Below the pieces are notes generated by a model. The model was not told the origin of the DNA. It worked only from the letters and a program-made list of their open reading frames with translations, and ran no database searches. Shown piece by piece: positions 1 through 12,338 of a DNA stretch of 64,000 nucleotides. Both the position numbers and the translations under genes were made by a program. Source of the DNA: Cymodocea nodosa (lineage: Eukaryota > Streptophyta > Magnoliopsida > Alismatales > Cymodoceaceae); assembly GCA_036874045.1 (NCBI GenBank), contig CM072339.1, positions 11,787,501 to 11,851,500 of the forward strand, given 5' to 3'. Within the stretch, counting starts at the first letter, position 1, and the number at the start of each line of letters is the position of its first letter.

Positions 1-371
1 CTTATAATAATAATTTACTTCAATCTAGACTGAAGAATTTCTGGTCTAATCGACTCTTAATTTTTTCAACATTTTAGAATTTTTGATCAATCCATTATAT
101 TCCTCGGTTGAACCGAAATTAAATTATGTATATATATTTTTTCTTCTAGTAGAATCGATACTATACTTCGATAACATCGACATTTTTACTTAATAATATA
201 CAGTTTTTTTTTATATTTTTATGTTTCAGTCAAATCGATGGATCTTGTCGGTCAAACCGCATTGATTTTTTTCTTTTAATATATGGCTCGGTCAAACCGA
301 TAATTCCTTTCAGTTGAACTATGATTATGTTTAAAGAAGGTTTTTTTTTTATATACTTAGAAAATTTCTTA
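1..371 (-). other. spacer downstream of A0 integrase
   Basis: No gene is visible here. This is the spacer that follows the integrase stop codon in family A, read on the minus strand. It is AT-rich and carries short palindromes of the form CGGTT-N-AACCG (for example near 106-116 and 283-299), as seen after integrase in the other A copies (about 8985-9095, 19850-19950, 44850-45010). The window edge cuts it off. Confidence 0.6.
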
Positions 372-2664
372 CTAAGTAAAGCTTGAGTAGTCCTCTACTC
401 TTACTTCTTCTATAATTCCAAAAGAACTTTTTGGTATCTTCAAAATAGGTTTAAGTCTTTGTCCATTTACCTTAAATATATTCTGATTTTTAAGATTTGT
501 AATTTCAATAGCTCCATAGGAATAAATATTTCAAACTATATAAGGTCCTACCCATCTAGATCTTAATTTCCCTAGATGGTTATGGAGTCTAGTCATGTAA
601 AGATATACTCCTTATCCTATTTTAAAGGTTTTTGGAATAATTTTATTGTCATGCTAGAACTTCATTTTCTCTTTTTCTCTTACAATCTTCGAATAAGCTT
701 CATTCCTAAATTCTTCTAATTCAATCAATTGCATTTTCCTATTTTCAGTAGCTTGATTTAAATTAATGTTCAGAGTTTTTTAATGCCCAATAAGCTTTAT
801 GTTCAATTTCAGCTGGTAAATGACAACTTTTTCCATATACTAGCCTAAAAGGTGACATACCTAAGCTTGTTTTATAAGCAGTTCTATAAGCCCAAAGTGC
901 ATCTATTAATCTATTAGCCCAATCTTTTCGAGTAGGATTTACTACTTTTTCCAAGATTAACTTAATTTGTTTGTTTGCACTTTCTACTTGTCCACTTGTT
1001 TGTAGATGATATGATGTTGCAACTTTGTGATTTACTTCATATTTCTTCATTAAGGCTTCAAAACTTGTATTACAGAAATGAGTTCCTCTATCACTGATAA
1101 TAGCTTTAGGTATTCAAAATCTAGCAATTATATTAGTTCTTATGAAATGTATTACCACTTTGTTGTCATTAGTTTTTGTAGGAATAGCTTCTATCCACTT
1201 AGATACATAATCCACCCCCAACAATATATAATTAAATTGGTTAGACATAGGAAATAGACCCATAAAATATATTCCCCACACATCAAAGATTTCAACCTCA
1301 ACAATAGGATTAAGACGCATCATATTCCTCTTTGATATTCTTCCTATTTGTTGACATCTTAAACAACTTAAGCAATATTTATGAGCATCTTTCAATAGTA
1401 TTGGCCAATAAAATCTACATTGTAAAATTTTGGCATCAGTTTTCCTTGAACCAAAATACCCTACATATGCTTGGTCATGGTAGAAAGACAATATGCTTTG
1501 ATATTCAATATCTAGAATACACCTCCTTAAAACTAAATCAGGACATTTCTTAAATAAGTATGGGTCTTCCCAATAGTAATATTTTACTCTTGAAAAGAAC
1601 AATTTCTTATCTAGTCTATTCCAATCCTTAGGTGTTAAACCAGTAACTAAGTAATTAACTATGTTTGCATACCAAGGCATTGTGTTGATGGTCATTAATT
1701 GTTCATCAGGAAAATTATCCTTAATTTCAATATTTGATTTTTCTATTTGTAACCTTGATAAGTGATCTGCTACTACATTCCCACAACCTTTTTTATCTTT
1801 AATTTCTAGATCAAATTCTTGTAATAATAATATCCATCGGATCAATCTAGGTTTAGTCTCTTTCATTACTATTAGAAGTTTTAAAGCTGAATGATCCATG
1901 TATACTACCACTTTAGCTCCAATCAGATATGATCTAAACTTTTCTAAGGCAAACACAACAACTAACAGTTTTTTTTCAGTAGTTGTATAATTAACTTGAG
2001 CATCATTTAAGGTTTTGCTTGCATAATGAATCACTCTAGGAGATTTTTCTATCTTCTGTCTCAACACTACTCCTACAGCAAAATCATATGCATCATACAT
2101 TAATTCAAATGGATGGCTCCAATCAGGTGCTTGAATTATAGGAGTTGAAATTAAGCTAGTTTTAAGTTTGAAAAATACTTCTTTGCAATTTTTATCAAAG
2201 TTGAATGGGACATCTTTTAATAGATTAGTTAAAGGTCTAGCTATTTTGCTAAAATCTTTAATGAATCTTCTATAAAATCCATCATGTTCTAGAAATGATC
2301 TAATATCTTTTATTGATTTAGGTTCTAGTAGATTAGAAATTACTTCTATTTTAGCTATATCTACTTTCAACCCTTTCTTTGAAACAACATGTCCCAAGAC
2401 TATTCCTTGTTTAACCATGAAATAACATTTTTCCCAATTTAGAACCAGACTTTTTTCCACACAATGTTTTAATACTTGGTCTAAATTGTTTAAACACACT
2501 TCATACAAAGTTCCATAAATAGTAAAATCATCCATAAATATTTCTAAAAAATCTTCAGTCATTCCAGTGAATATGCCTTGCATACACCTTTGAAGGTGGC
2601 TGGTGCATTGCATAGTTCGAATGGCATTCTCTTAAAAGCATAAGTTCCATTAGGACAAGTGAAG
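372..2664 (-). pseudogene. A0: Athila-like pol fragment (RT-RNase H-INT)
   Basis: This is the 3' two thirds of a Ty3/gypsy polyprotein that would copy and integrate element cDNA. Reading leftward from 2664 it shows the reverse transcriptase segment with the FMDDF active-site box (about 2520-2540), an RNase H domain with TEKKLL and MDHS motifs, the integrase HHCC zinc region (about 1340-1500) and the DDE core. It ends with the GPY/F-type tail and a stop at 372-374. Decay is clear: a TGA replaces the Gly codon of the ARFGIP motif near 1112, and an extra T in a T-run near 780 shifts the frame. Homology to the other pol copies stops at about 2664, 55 bp before the A1 LTR. It lies in the opposite orientation to A1. 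Confidence 0.9.
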
Positions 2665-2719
2665 GTTGTTTGATTCTATAACTAACTATAATCCTACACA
2701 TGGGTTATTTAATGTGATG

Positions 2720-4355
2720 TGTTTAGAATGAAAAAGTGCATATTATTAACGGTTAAATGATGTTTAATTGCATAATATTCAGCTTATCATATGAGAATTA
2801 AGCCATTATGTTATAATTGCATTGTTATATGCTTTAATTGAAGAATCTGCTTAATTTTGGGGAATTAATGTCAATTTAGTACATTTCTGAATTGTCGGTA
2901 AGTTGCAGGCTATGAAATTCTTAAGTATCCGAATTTTCTGATATTTTGGACAGTTATGTTTAACATACCGAACATATTTTAGATAGTTATGTTTAACAGA
3001 CCGAACATGTCAGATAGTTATGTTTATATTGCCGAACAGTTATGTTTTGAAAGAATATTTTATTATTTCCAGAAGTACACATGTCAAAACCATAATGCAT
3101 GACTTAAGTGAACTTTCGGTGAGTTATCTATAACTATCCGAAATTGCAGCTGGGCATCAGACAATTATATGTGTAACCCTCCGAAATCTCTTTTTATTTA
3201 TAAAATAGCTGTGGACATGTGTCATGTTCTGGTAAAGTGACTTAAGTGGATTTTCAGTGAGTTAGCTGTAACTATCCGAAATGCATCTGAGCATCGGATA
3301 GTTAGACCTGTAACTCTCCGAAATGGGTATTTTATTATTAAACTGCTGTTGACACGTGTCAAGATTTGGTAGATTTACTTAAGTTATATATCGATGAGTT
3401 AGTTGTAACTAACCGAAATGCATCTAAGCACCAGATAGTTAAGTTTATAAGTATCTGAAATGCACCTGAGCATTGGATAGTTAAATTTTTGCACGTGTTG
3501 AATTTAAGTGCTTTAGTATATCACATGAGATGCACATGTTTAACTCATTAAGTTAGCATAACTGTACGCATTGAGTTACGTGAATACACACTAAGTATTT
3601 ACTGTCGAGTGAGATTACTTTACATTTCACCTTTCGCCCATTTCCATGCTCATATTAAAACAAAAATACCAAAAACAATTTATCTATGTTCGTATGTTGT
3701 ATTTGAGTGTTGTATTGTTTGTGTTGTATTGTGATTAATGTTATCTTTATCAGTGTTGTGATTGTTTTATGTTTGTTTTAGTTTTACAGTTTACTGAAAT
3801 TGGTTCATTCAAAAGACTTAAAGATTTTAATGGTTACTATTTGAATTATCTGAATATTAGTATTGTTTAATGATAAATCCAGTTTTTACTAACATTAAAG
3901 AGCTTAATTGATGTTATTTACAATTTATGGAATCGCCCAATGGTTGGCTGAATTCCTCTGTAAATAGTAGTATTAAAAAGAAAAGACAGGCTCGTGGAGT
4001 TAACTTAAGTCCACAAGGTTAGTCTGTTGAGTTAGCCATAACTCAACGAACTTTATCCATTGAGTTAACTGTAATTCAACGAAGAACTTATTGAATATAT
4101 AAATTTGATTGTTAACAAACGGACAATTCTAAACTTTTCAGCAATTCCCTGTTGGATCGACCTATACTTGCACACTGATACAATATACACTGTGCACTTG
4201 CAGTTAAAGTACAAATTGGAATTAATATCTAAATTGTATTAAAGGTTGTTTGTTTACTTCTAAAAGAAAGAATAGGCATAAAGATAAATTAACTAACTAA
4301 AAATAGAAGTAACAAATCCAAGTTTTTCTGTTGTAGTGCTTGGAAAACACAAACA
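2720..4355 (+). repeat. 5' LTR of element A1
   Basis: This LTR starts TGTTTAGAATG and ends CACAAACA, seven bases before the primer binding site. At 1636 bp it is shorter than the A2 LTR (2235 bp). A segment of roughly 600 bp is missing, including the TATA box and the GC-richer block that follow U3 in every other copy, so this LTR probably lacks its promoter. The U3 part carries stem-loops of the GTTA...TAAC type, for example 3115-3142 and a 9-bp stem with 4-base loop at 4026-4047. The five bases upstream (TGATG) do not match those after the A2 LTR (GCAAG). Confidence 0.88.
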
Positions 4356-4362
4356 AGTTTTA

Positions 4363-4380
4363 TGGCACCGTTGCCGGGGA
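4363..4380 (+). promoter_or_regulatory. primer binding site of A1, tRNA-Asp type
   Basis: TGGCACCGTTGCCGGGGA differs by one base from TGGCGCCGTTGCCGGGGA, the complement of the plant tRNA-Asp 3' end used by Athila elements. It fixes the direction of the element and places the first ORF 86 bases downstream. Confidence 0.9.
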
Positions 4381-4466
4381 ATTGAATTGAATTAATATAA
4401 GCAACTGTTAGAGCTGTTTTGTTTTAATAGCTAGAGAGTTGTGTATTTTCTTTTGTAATTGAGAAT

Positions 4467-7400
4467 ATGGCATATGCTTATGCTCAAAGATTTCTGAAAC
4501 CTGTAATTAGCATATGTGAATTCTGCAATTCTGGAAGACATGACATTTCTGACTGTTTGAAACTGAGACGTTTACAGATGGTTAGATCGCAAGAACAACA
4601 AATGAATTATCCTCAATATAATAGAGCCGAGTATGATAATCCTATAGTTTACCCAACTGATGGTTAGTATAGAATGTGTAATATGTTGAGAGACAGGGAA
4701 GTTTGGGATAGGTATGACAGACTGGAGCGTAGTATAGAGCAAAACCTTGACAAACTGGAATACTTTAGGTGTTAGCAACAAGAAGTTAACCAATTAAATT
4801 ATAAGGAAGCATATTCAGAACATAAAAAGGATATAATTTATGAAACTGAAAAAACCATAATGAAAATTGATCAAAAATTAAGTGCAATGAAATTAGATGA
4901 TCTGGAAAGAAAACTAAAAGCATTGGACAAATATACAATGAAAATACAAGTTATGCAATCGGATAATGAAAATTATAATGCTATAAACCTGCATAATTTG
5001 CAAAATACACAGCCAAAAGAAAATATTAATGCAATAGAATTTAAAGAATGCACTTTAAAACCAAAAACAATTGAAGATCATAAACACGAAAATGATATAC
5101 AAAAACAGCATAAGAGTAATGAAAATCTGGAAGATGTTTGTGTAACATAAAGATCTGGAACCGATATACCACCAAGAACTCAAAATGAAAATGATATGAA
5201 GGTGGATAAGAGTAAAAATCAAAATGATAATGAAAATGTAATAGATGAAAATCTAGAAATCACGGAAGAACAATCTAAATTTGCTAAGGAAGCTAAAAAT
5301 GATCAAACAAATCAAATGAAAGAAAAACAATCTTTGAAATAAAAATGTTTAGCACCCTATCCTGAAAGATTACAACAAACAATACCTGAAAAATAAGAAA
5401 AAATCAGAGAAATTTTCAAAAAAGTACAAGTTAACATTCCTTTATTAGATCTATTGCAGAAAATGCCACCTTGTGCTAAATTTTTGAAGGATTGGTGTAC
5501 TAAGAAAAGAGAGCGAAAAGTTATTAGAAATGTCTTTTTAGCTGAGCAAAGTAGTTACCTATTTCTGCCCAAAATAGAGGATGTCTTAATTAAAATCAAA
5601 AATTTTATATATCCTATTGATATTGTAATTTTGGATTCCCAACAAATTAAGCATAAAAATAGTGATACATCTTTAATTTTGGGAAGGCCATTTTTAGCAA
5701 CATCAGGGGCTGTTATAAATTGTAAAACTGGAGTAATGAAGTTAGCATATGGTAATGAGGATACTCAATTAAATATTTTCAAACTAGAAAGGTTTGAGTA
5801 ATTAGAAATGTCCTTACATACCATAGACTTTTTAGAAGATGAAAGAGATATGTTAGATGATGTAATTCAAGAAGAAGTAAATAGGCAAATCAATTCTGAA
5901 ACTTTAGAGGAAAGTGAAAGCATAAATATAGTAGGAGATCTAGAAGAAATTAATTTAGAAAATGATGATGTTCAATTAGGAGCTCTAGCTTTTGATGGGC
6001 AGCATTTAGAATTAAAACTTTTACCTCCTGAATTAACATAATTCTAGAAGATAAACGAACCTGTCCCATCATTATTGCTTCAGATTTAAAAGAGGATCAA
6101 ATAGCTAAATTAAAAGATGTAGTAAAAAGTTATAAAGAAGCAATAGGATGGACTATGACTTATATAAAAGGGTTAAGTTCAACTTTATGCTGTCACCACA
6201 TATATTTAGAAGATAATGCTAAACCTATTAAAATTCCTAAGAGGAGATTAAATCCAAACCTTAAAGAAGTAGTCAAGAAGGAAATAGTGAAATGGTTAGA
6301 TAATGACATAACTTATCCGATTTCTAATAGCTCGTGGGTTAGCCCAATCTATATAGTTCCCAAGAAATCAGGATTAACAGTTATTAGGAATGAAAGTCAA
6401 GACTTGATACCTACTAGAATTCAATCAGGCTGGAGAGTATGTATAGACTATAGAAAGCTGAATGCTGTGACTAGGAAAGATCATTTTCCCTTACCTTTTA
6501 TAGATCAAATGCTGGAAAGATTAGCAGGGCAAGAATATTTTTGTTTCCTAGACGGGTATTCTGGTTATAATTAAATTCCAGTAGCATTAGAGGATCAAGA
6601 GAAAACAACGTTCACATGTCCTAATGGAACTTATGCTATTAAGAGAATGTCATTCAGATTATGCAATGCACCAGCCACCTTTCAAATGTATATGTAGGGT
6701 ATATTTACTGGAATGACTCAAGATTTCCTAAAAATATTTATGGATGATTTTACTGTATATAGCAACACATATGAAGTTTGTTTAAGCAATTTAGACCAAA
6801 TATTAAAACGTTGTGTGGAAAATAATCAGGTTTTAAATTGGGAAAAATGTCACTTCATGGTTAAACAAGGAAGAGTCTTAGGGTATGTTGTTTCTAAGAA
6901 AGGGTTGGAAGTAGATAAAGTTAAAATAGAAGTAATTTCTAATATACCAGAACCTAAATCAGTAAAAGATATTAGATCATTTTTAGGACATGCTAGTTTT
7001 TACAGAAGATTTATTAAAGACTTTAGCAAAATAGCTAGACTTTTAACTAATCTATTAAAAGATGTCCCATTTAACTTTGATAAAAATTGCAAGGAAGCAT
7101 TTTTCAAACTTAAGACTAGCTTAATTTCAACTCCTATAATCCAAGCACCTGATTGGAACCATCCATTTGAATTAATGTGCGATGCATCTGATTTTGCTGT
7201 AGGAGCAGTGTTAGGACAGAAAATAGAAAAATTTCCTAAAGTGATTCATTATGCAAGCAAAACCTTAAATGATGCTCAAGTTAATTACACAACTACTGAA
7301 AAAGAATTATTAGTTGTTGTGTTTGCCTTAGAAAAGTTTAGATCATATCTGATTGGAGCTAAAGTGATAGTATACACGGATCATTCTGCTTTAAAACATC

Positions 7401-8901
7401 TAATAAAGAAAAAAGAGACTAAACTTAGATTGATCCGATGGATATTATTATTACAAGAATTTGATCTAGAAATTAAAGATAAAAAAGGTTGTGAGAATGT
7501 AGTAGCAAATCATTTATCAATATTACAAATAGAAAAATCAAATATTGAAATTAAGGATAATTTTCCTGATGAATAATTAATGACCATCAACACAATGCCT
7601 TGGTATGCAGACATAGTTAATTACTTAGTAACTGGTTTAACACCTAAGGATTGGAATAGACAGGATAAGAAATTGTTTTTCTCAAGAGTAAAATATTACT
7701 ATTGGGGAGACCCATACTTATTTAAGAAATGTCCTGATCTAGTTTTAAGAAGGTGTGTTCCAGAAACTGAATATCCGAGCATATTGTCTTTCTATCATGA
7801 CCAAGCTTGTGAAGGGCATTTTGGTTCAGGGAAAACTGCTGCAAAAATTCTGCAATGTGGATTTTATTGGCCAACACTATTCAAAGGTGCTCATAAATAT
7901 TGCTTAAGTTATTTAAGATGTCAACAAATAGGAAGAATATCAAAGAGGAATATGATGCCTCTTAATCCTATTGTTGAAGTTGAAATCTTTGATGTGTGGG
8001 GAATAGATTTTATGGGTCCATTTCCTATGTCTAATCAATTTAATTACATATTGTTGGGGGTGGATTATGTATCTAAATGGATAGAAGCTATTCCTACAAA
8101 AATTAATGATAACAAAGTGGTAATACAATTTATAAGAACAAATATATTTGCCAGATTTGGAATACCTAAAGTTATTATCAATGATAGAGGAACTCATTTC
8201 TATAATAGAAGTTTTGAAGCCTTAATGAAGAAATATGGAGTAAACCACAAAATTGCAACATCATATCATCCGCAAACAAGTGGACAAGTAGAAAGTGCAA
8301 ACAAACAAATTAAGTTAATCTTAGAAAAAGTAGTAAATCCTACTAGAACAGATTGGGCTAATAGATTGATAGATGCACTTTGGGCTTATAGAACTGCTTA
8401 TAAAACGAGCTTAGGTATGTCACCTTTTAGGCTATTATATGGAAAAAGTTATCATTTACTTATTGAAATAGAACATAAAGCTTATTGAGCATTAAAAATA
8501 TGAATACTCATTTAAATCAAGCTTCTGAAAATAGAAAAATGCAACTAATTGAATTAGAACAATTTAGAAATGAAGCTTATTCGAAGACTGTAAGAGAAAA
8601 AGAGAAAATTAAATTCTGGCATGATAGAAAAATTATTCCAAAAAGCTTCGAAATAGGACAAGAAGTATATCTTTATATGGCTAGACTCCATAACCATCTA
8701 GGAAAATTAAGATCTAGATGGGGAGGACCTTACATTGTTCGAAATATTTATCCTTATGGAGCTATTGAAATTGAAAATCCTAAAAATCAGAATATATTTA
8801 AACTAAATGGACAAAGACTTAGACCTATTCTGAAAATACCAAAAAGCTCCTTTGGAATTATAGAAGAAGTTAGAGTAGAGGATTACTCGAGCTTTACTTA
8901 G
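4467..8901 (+). pseudogene. A1: zinc knuckle-PR-RT-RNase H-INT polyprotein
   Basis: This is the first ORF after the primer site, and it starts ATG GCA TAT GC. In order: a CX2CX4HX4C zinc knuckle (CEFCNSGRHDISDC) in the first 35 residues, a charged Lys/Glu/Asn-rich linker, the remains of an aspartic protease (LILGRPFLAT near 5675), RT with FMDDF at 6737-6751, RNase H (about 7180-7420), integrase HHCC (about 7795-7935), the DDE core (about 8000-8310), and a GPY/F tail near 8720. No capsid domain precedes pol. Lesions: TAG at 4665, TAA at 5340, TAA at 5394, loss of the protease active-site segment at about 5575, a frameshift near 6040, TAA at 6572, TAG near 6696, TAA at 7574, and TGA plus a frameshift near 8487. 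It was probably one polyprotein of about 1500 residues. Confidence 0.9.
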
Positions 8902-9441
8902 TAAGAAATCAATTTTTATGTTTATATAAATAAATAAATAAAAACACATTAAAATATATATATATATATAATATAAAAATCGTTACAGTTCAACCGACCG
9001 AATCCATCGGTATGACCGGAACATAAAAAAATACGTATATTAATTTTCGGAAAAAAAATTAGGTCTGACCGAAACATAATACCGGTTAAACCGAGAAAAA
9101 AAAAAGTTAATCAGAAAAACTATTATCTGTAGTATTTTTATTATTATATTTGTTTGTACAGGGAGTCCGTTGAGTTACGCTTAACTTAACAAGCTTACTC
9201 CGTTGAGTCTTGAGTTAGTCAACAAGCTTATTCCGTTGAGTTAACTATAACTCAACGAAGTACTGTAGCTAAGACCGTGGATAAAATAGTAATAGTTGGT
9301 TCGGGAAATGACCCAATTACCCGCCTAAACTTAGGGTTTATTTATCTAAAACCTAGGGTTTTAGGGGCATTATCTGGCAAATCATTTAGAATTTAGAACA
9401 ATAGAAATCAGAGCGATTCTGTGCTGTTGTGTAACTTCACG
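8902..9441 (+). promoter_or_regulatory. A1 pol-ORF2 spacer with palindromes and telo-box-like leader
   Basis: This is non-coding spacer. It holds a TA repeat (8956-8972), short CGGTT-N-AACCG palindromes (such as 9083-9093), two or three GTTGAGTTA...TAACTCAAC stem-loops (9165-9260) and a leader before the ORF2 start. The leader contains TTAGGGTTT (9331-9339), an exact reverse complement of the plant telo-box AAACCCTAA, then a second CTAGGGTTTT. The same layout precedes ORF2 in A2 and A3, although only A1 has the exact telo-box. Telo-boxes are known in leaders and promoters of plant translation-related genes; a promoter role here is inference. Confidence 0.5.
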
Positions 9442-10290
9442 ATGAGGAAAATGACGCCTGAATTCTAGGAAGATGTAGTGGACATCGCATATTTTCTGAA
9501 GGAATCTGAAGAATGGCACACGCGGTAGAAGATTAGAAATACAACAAGAGAGAAAGAGCTACAACAGGTAGAATCAGAACTCTTTAATTTAAGGAAAGTT
9601 TTAGTTGAGTTAGAAATACAAATACCATAGATAATGGAGACATGGATTAGAGTGGCAATTAAAATTGTAGTTACCAAAGAAAGAAAAATCTGGCCAAACA
9701 ATGAAGTAGCCCTAGAGCTAATTCAACGTAAAGCCAGATTGTGGTTTAAGAAACGCATTGCTGGTCGAGGAAGCTGGGCAATATGGGAGTAGCAACAAGC
9801 AAGAGAATAGGAAGAATCAACTACTGAAAGACCTGTTCCTGAGGAATAGTAGTCAAGACCTCCAGTTCAGCGAACAAAACCATTGCCACGATTAGCATTT
9901 GTTTGGCCAAGAACTGAAGAAGAAGAGAAAGAATTTACTAGCTTGGTCAAAACAGTAAGAGACCAAGGTGATACTCAAGAAATAGCTACGGCTAAGGCAC
10001 ATATTTTATATGATGCCATTAAGAGAAAAAGGGACGAAGAAAGGATAAGGGCCCAATACAAAATAAAAGTTGAACAGTATCAGGCAGAAACTACTGCCAA
10101 ACCTACTGCAAAAGGAGATGAAGCTCGTCCTTTGAGACCAGTAATTATAGAAAAAGTTAAACAGGAACATCCAATACCTGTAGCTTGAAGGCTTACAGAG
10201 CCTACTTTTGTATATTTAATTCAAAAGATGAAGAGGAAGAACAGGCACAACTAATCAGAAAAAATAAAGGAAAAGAAAAAGTGCCTGAAA
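9442..10290 (+). pseudogene. A1: ORF2, 5' part only
   Basis: This matches the first part of A2 ORF2 (20250 onward). It starts ATG AGG AAA ATG and includes a shared block with RKARLWFKKRIAGRGSWAIW. A Glu-rich segment follows (9883-10188), with PVIIEKVKQE as in A2. In-frame stops break it near 9469, 9526, 9628, 9790 and 9847. It is cut at about 10290, where sequence switches to copia gag, so the C-terminal plant-transposon-protein-like domain is absent. The function is unknown. Confidence 0.75.
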
Positions 10291-12054
10291 ATGAGGAAAA
10301 TTCTTAGATCCCTGTATTCTAAATGGTCTCAGAAAGTAACATCAATTGAGGAATCACGAGATTTAAATGTTTATACTATGAATGAACTTATAGGTAACTT
10401 AACAGCTTATGAAGTTCAATTAAATGAATCACTAAGTCACAACAAACTAAAGATAAAGAAAGAAATAGGCTTCGAAATTAATTCAGATTCTGATATATCT
10501 ACTGATTCTGACGAGGATTTGATTTTGCTGACTAGGAAATTCAAGAAAGCATGGAAAGCTAGGAAACAGCAAAGGAACAAATATGATAAACCCTCAACGT
10601 CAAAATCACTGAATGACAATAATTCTTCATCCAAAAAGTATGTATGTTACAACTGTAAGAAACCTAGACATCTTTCTCTAGATTGTCCTATGAGGAAAAA
10701 TGAAAAGCAAAGTAGGACAAATCAGAAGAAGACGGCTTAGAAAACTCAGAAAAAGTTTTACAAGAAAAATGCTTTGAAGGTCACTTGGGATGACACGTCT
10801 AAAGAGTCTGAATCTGAAGAATCAGCATCAAAATCTTCACATTCAAAAGGAGAACAAGAGTTAGAAGACGTTGCTCATGTGTGCTTCATGGCAGATGAGT
10901 CTGAGGTAATATATGATCTTGAAAGTCATTTAGATTTCAACTTTGATGAATTATTATGTGTTTATCATGCATTATTACAAAAACTTAAAGTATGTTAACT
11001 GGAAAATAAGAATATTAGAAAATCTTCATCCATTATGGAAGAAGAAAATTGTTTCTTGTCTACTACTTTAGAAAAGTTTAAATGTGATAATGAAAATCAT
11101 GCTAAAGATTTGCAAAAATTTAGATTTAATGAATGTATCTTGCATGAACAAATACAGAATATAAATGCTGAAAAATTAAAGATAGAATCTAAAAATGAAA
11201 TGTTGAGAAACAATATAAATGAACTTGAATTAGAGATAGATAAATTAAAACTAAGAGAGCTAGATTTAAATTCTACCATTGAGAAATGGAATTTAAGTCA
11301 AACTAAGTTAGAGAAACTAACTAGTACCCCTGCGGTGTCTTATAAATTTGGCTTAGGATTTTATTATCCTGAATATCTTGAATCTCAAGCCAAAAAAGGA
11401 TTTATTAGTTGCAGTTCAAGTAAATCTAAGACTAAAATTCCTTTTATTATGAAACAAGGTAATAAATATGTAGAAGTAGGTACTTCAAGGGATGAATCAT
11501 GCAGTAATAATATAAATCAAGGTGATTTGTCAAATTGTACTTCTAACATGACAATAAATGTTTCTAAAAATCGTGTTTCTTGTTCTTGAAATTCAGTTTC
11601 TAATGTTTCTAAAATTTCAGACAATTGTAGTAAACTGAAAATTCAGAAACCTGAGCATGTAATTCAATACACTAGTATTAGACCAATTACTCATTCTACA
11701 TGTGATAAAACTAAAAATTCTTGTGCAGAAAAAGATTTTGTATGTACGAAAAATGTTAATACAAGTACAAAATCTTGGTATGAACTTACTGAAATGTATG
11801 AGCATGACCAAAATAAATTAAAATCTGATAAAAATCTGTTTAGTCTTGATTATACTACATCTGAAAACAAAAAGAATGATTGTAAAAGCAATAATGCTAT
11901 ATGTGAGTATGAAGCTAATGATAAATCAATAGTACTTACAACTAATAAGAATATAAATGATAATGTTAAACTATTTTTAAACAAAAAGAAAAAATATGCG
12001 TTTAATGAACTTGGTCCTCAACAACATTGGGTACCAAGAAAAAGTTTTTCTTAA
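10291..12054 (+). pseudogene. copia Gag C-terminal part with zinc knuckle and coiled coil
   Basis: The sequence opens inside the UBN2-type Gag domain (VTSIEESRDLN, MNELIGNLTAYE). A Lys-rich stretch and a CX2CX4HX4C knuckle (CYNCKKPRHLSLDC) follow near 10638-10680. Next comes a long Asn/Lys/Glu-rich region with heptad-like Leu spacing (11035-11310), as expected between Gag and protease in SIRE elements. Stops at 10738 (TAG) and 10996 (TAA), a TGA at 11587 and frame changes split it into several pieces. The N-terminal third is missing. Confidence 0.8.
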
Positions 12055-12078
12055 TCTGTGTTGTAGGAGGAAACAACA

Positions 12079-12315
12079 TCAAAATGGATCTTAGACTGTG
12101 GAGCGTCAAGTCACATGACCGGACAGAAAAGTCTATTACAAAATTTTACAAATACCATGAAAGGAAGTGTAACATTTGGAAACAAAAGCAAAGATAAAAT
12201 TATAGGTATGGGCAATGTTCAAATAACTCCTACTTGTGTTATTTCGAATGTACTATATGTAGAAAACCTAGGATTTAATTTGCTGAGTGTCATAAAACTA
12301 ATTGAAAATGGATAA
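12079..12315 (+). pseudogene. copia protease fragment
   Basis: The frame encodes WILDCGASSHMTG, the copia aspartic-protease active site (usual DSGA/DCGAS), then NVLYVENLGFNLLSV, typical of the protease C-terminus. It ends at TAA 12313-12315, where INT and RT sequence has been deleted. Confidence 0.85.
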
Positions 12316-12338
12316 AGGTATATTTTTTAAATCAAGAA

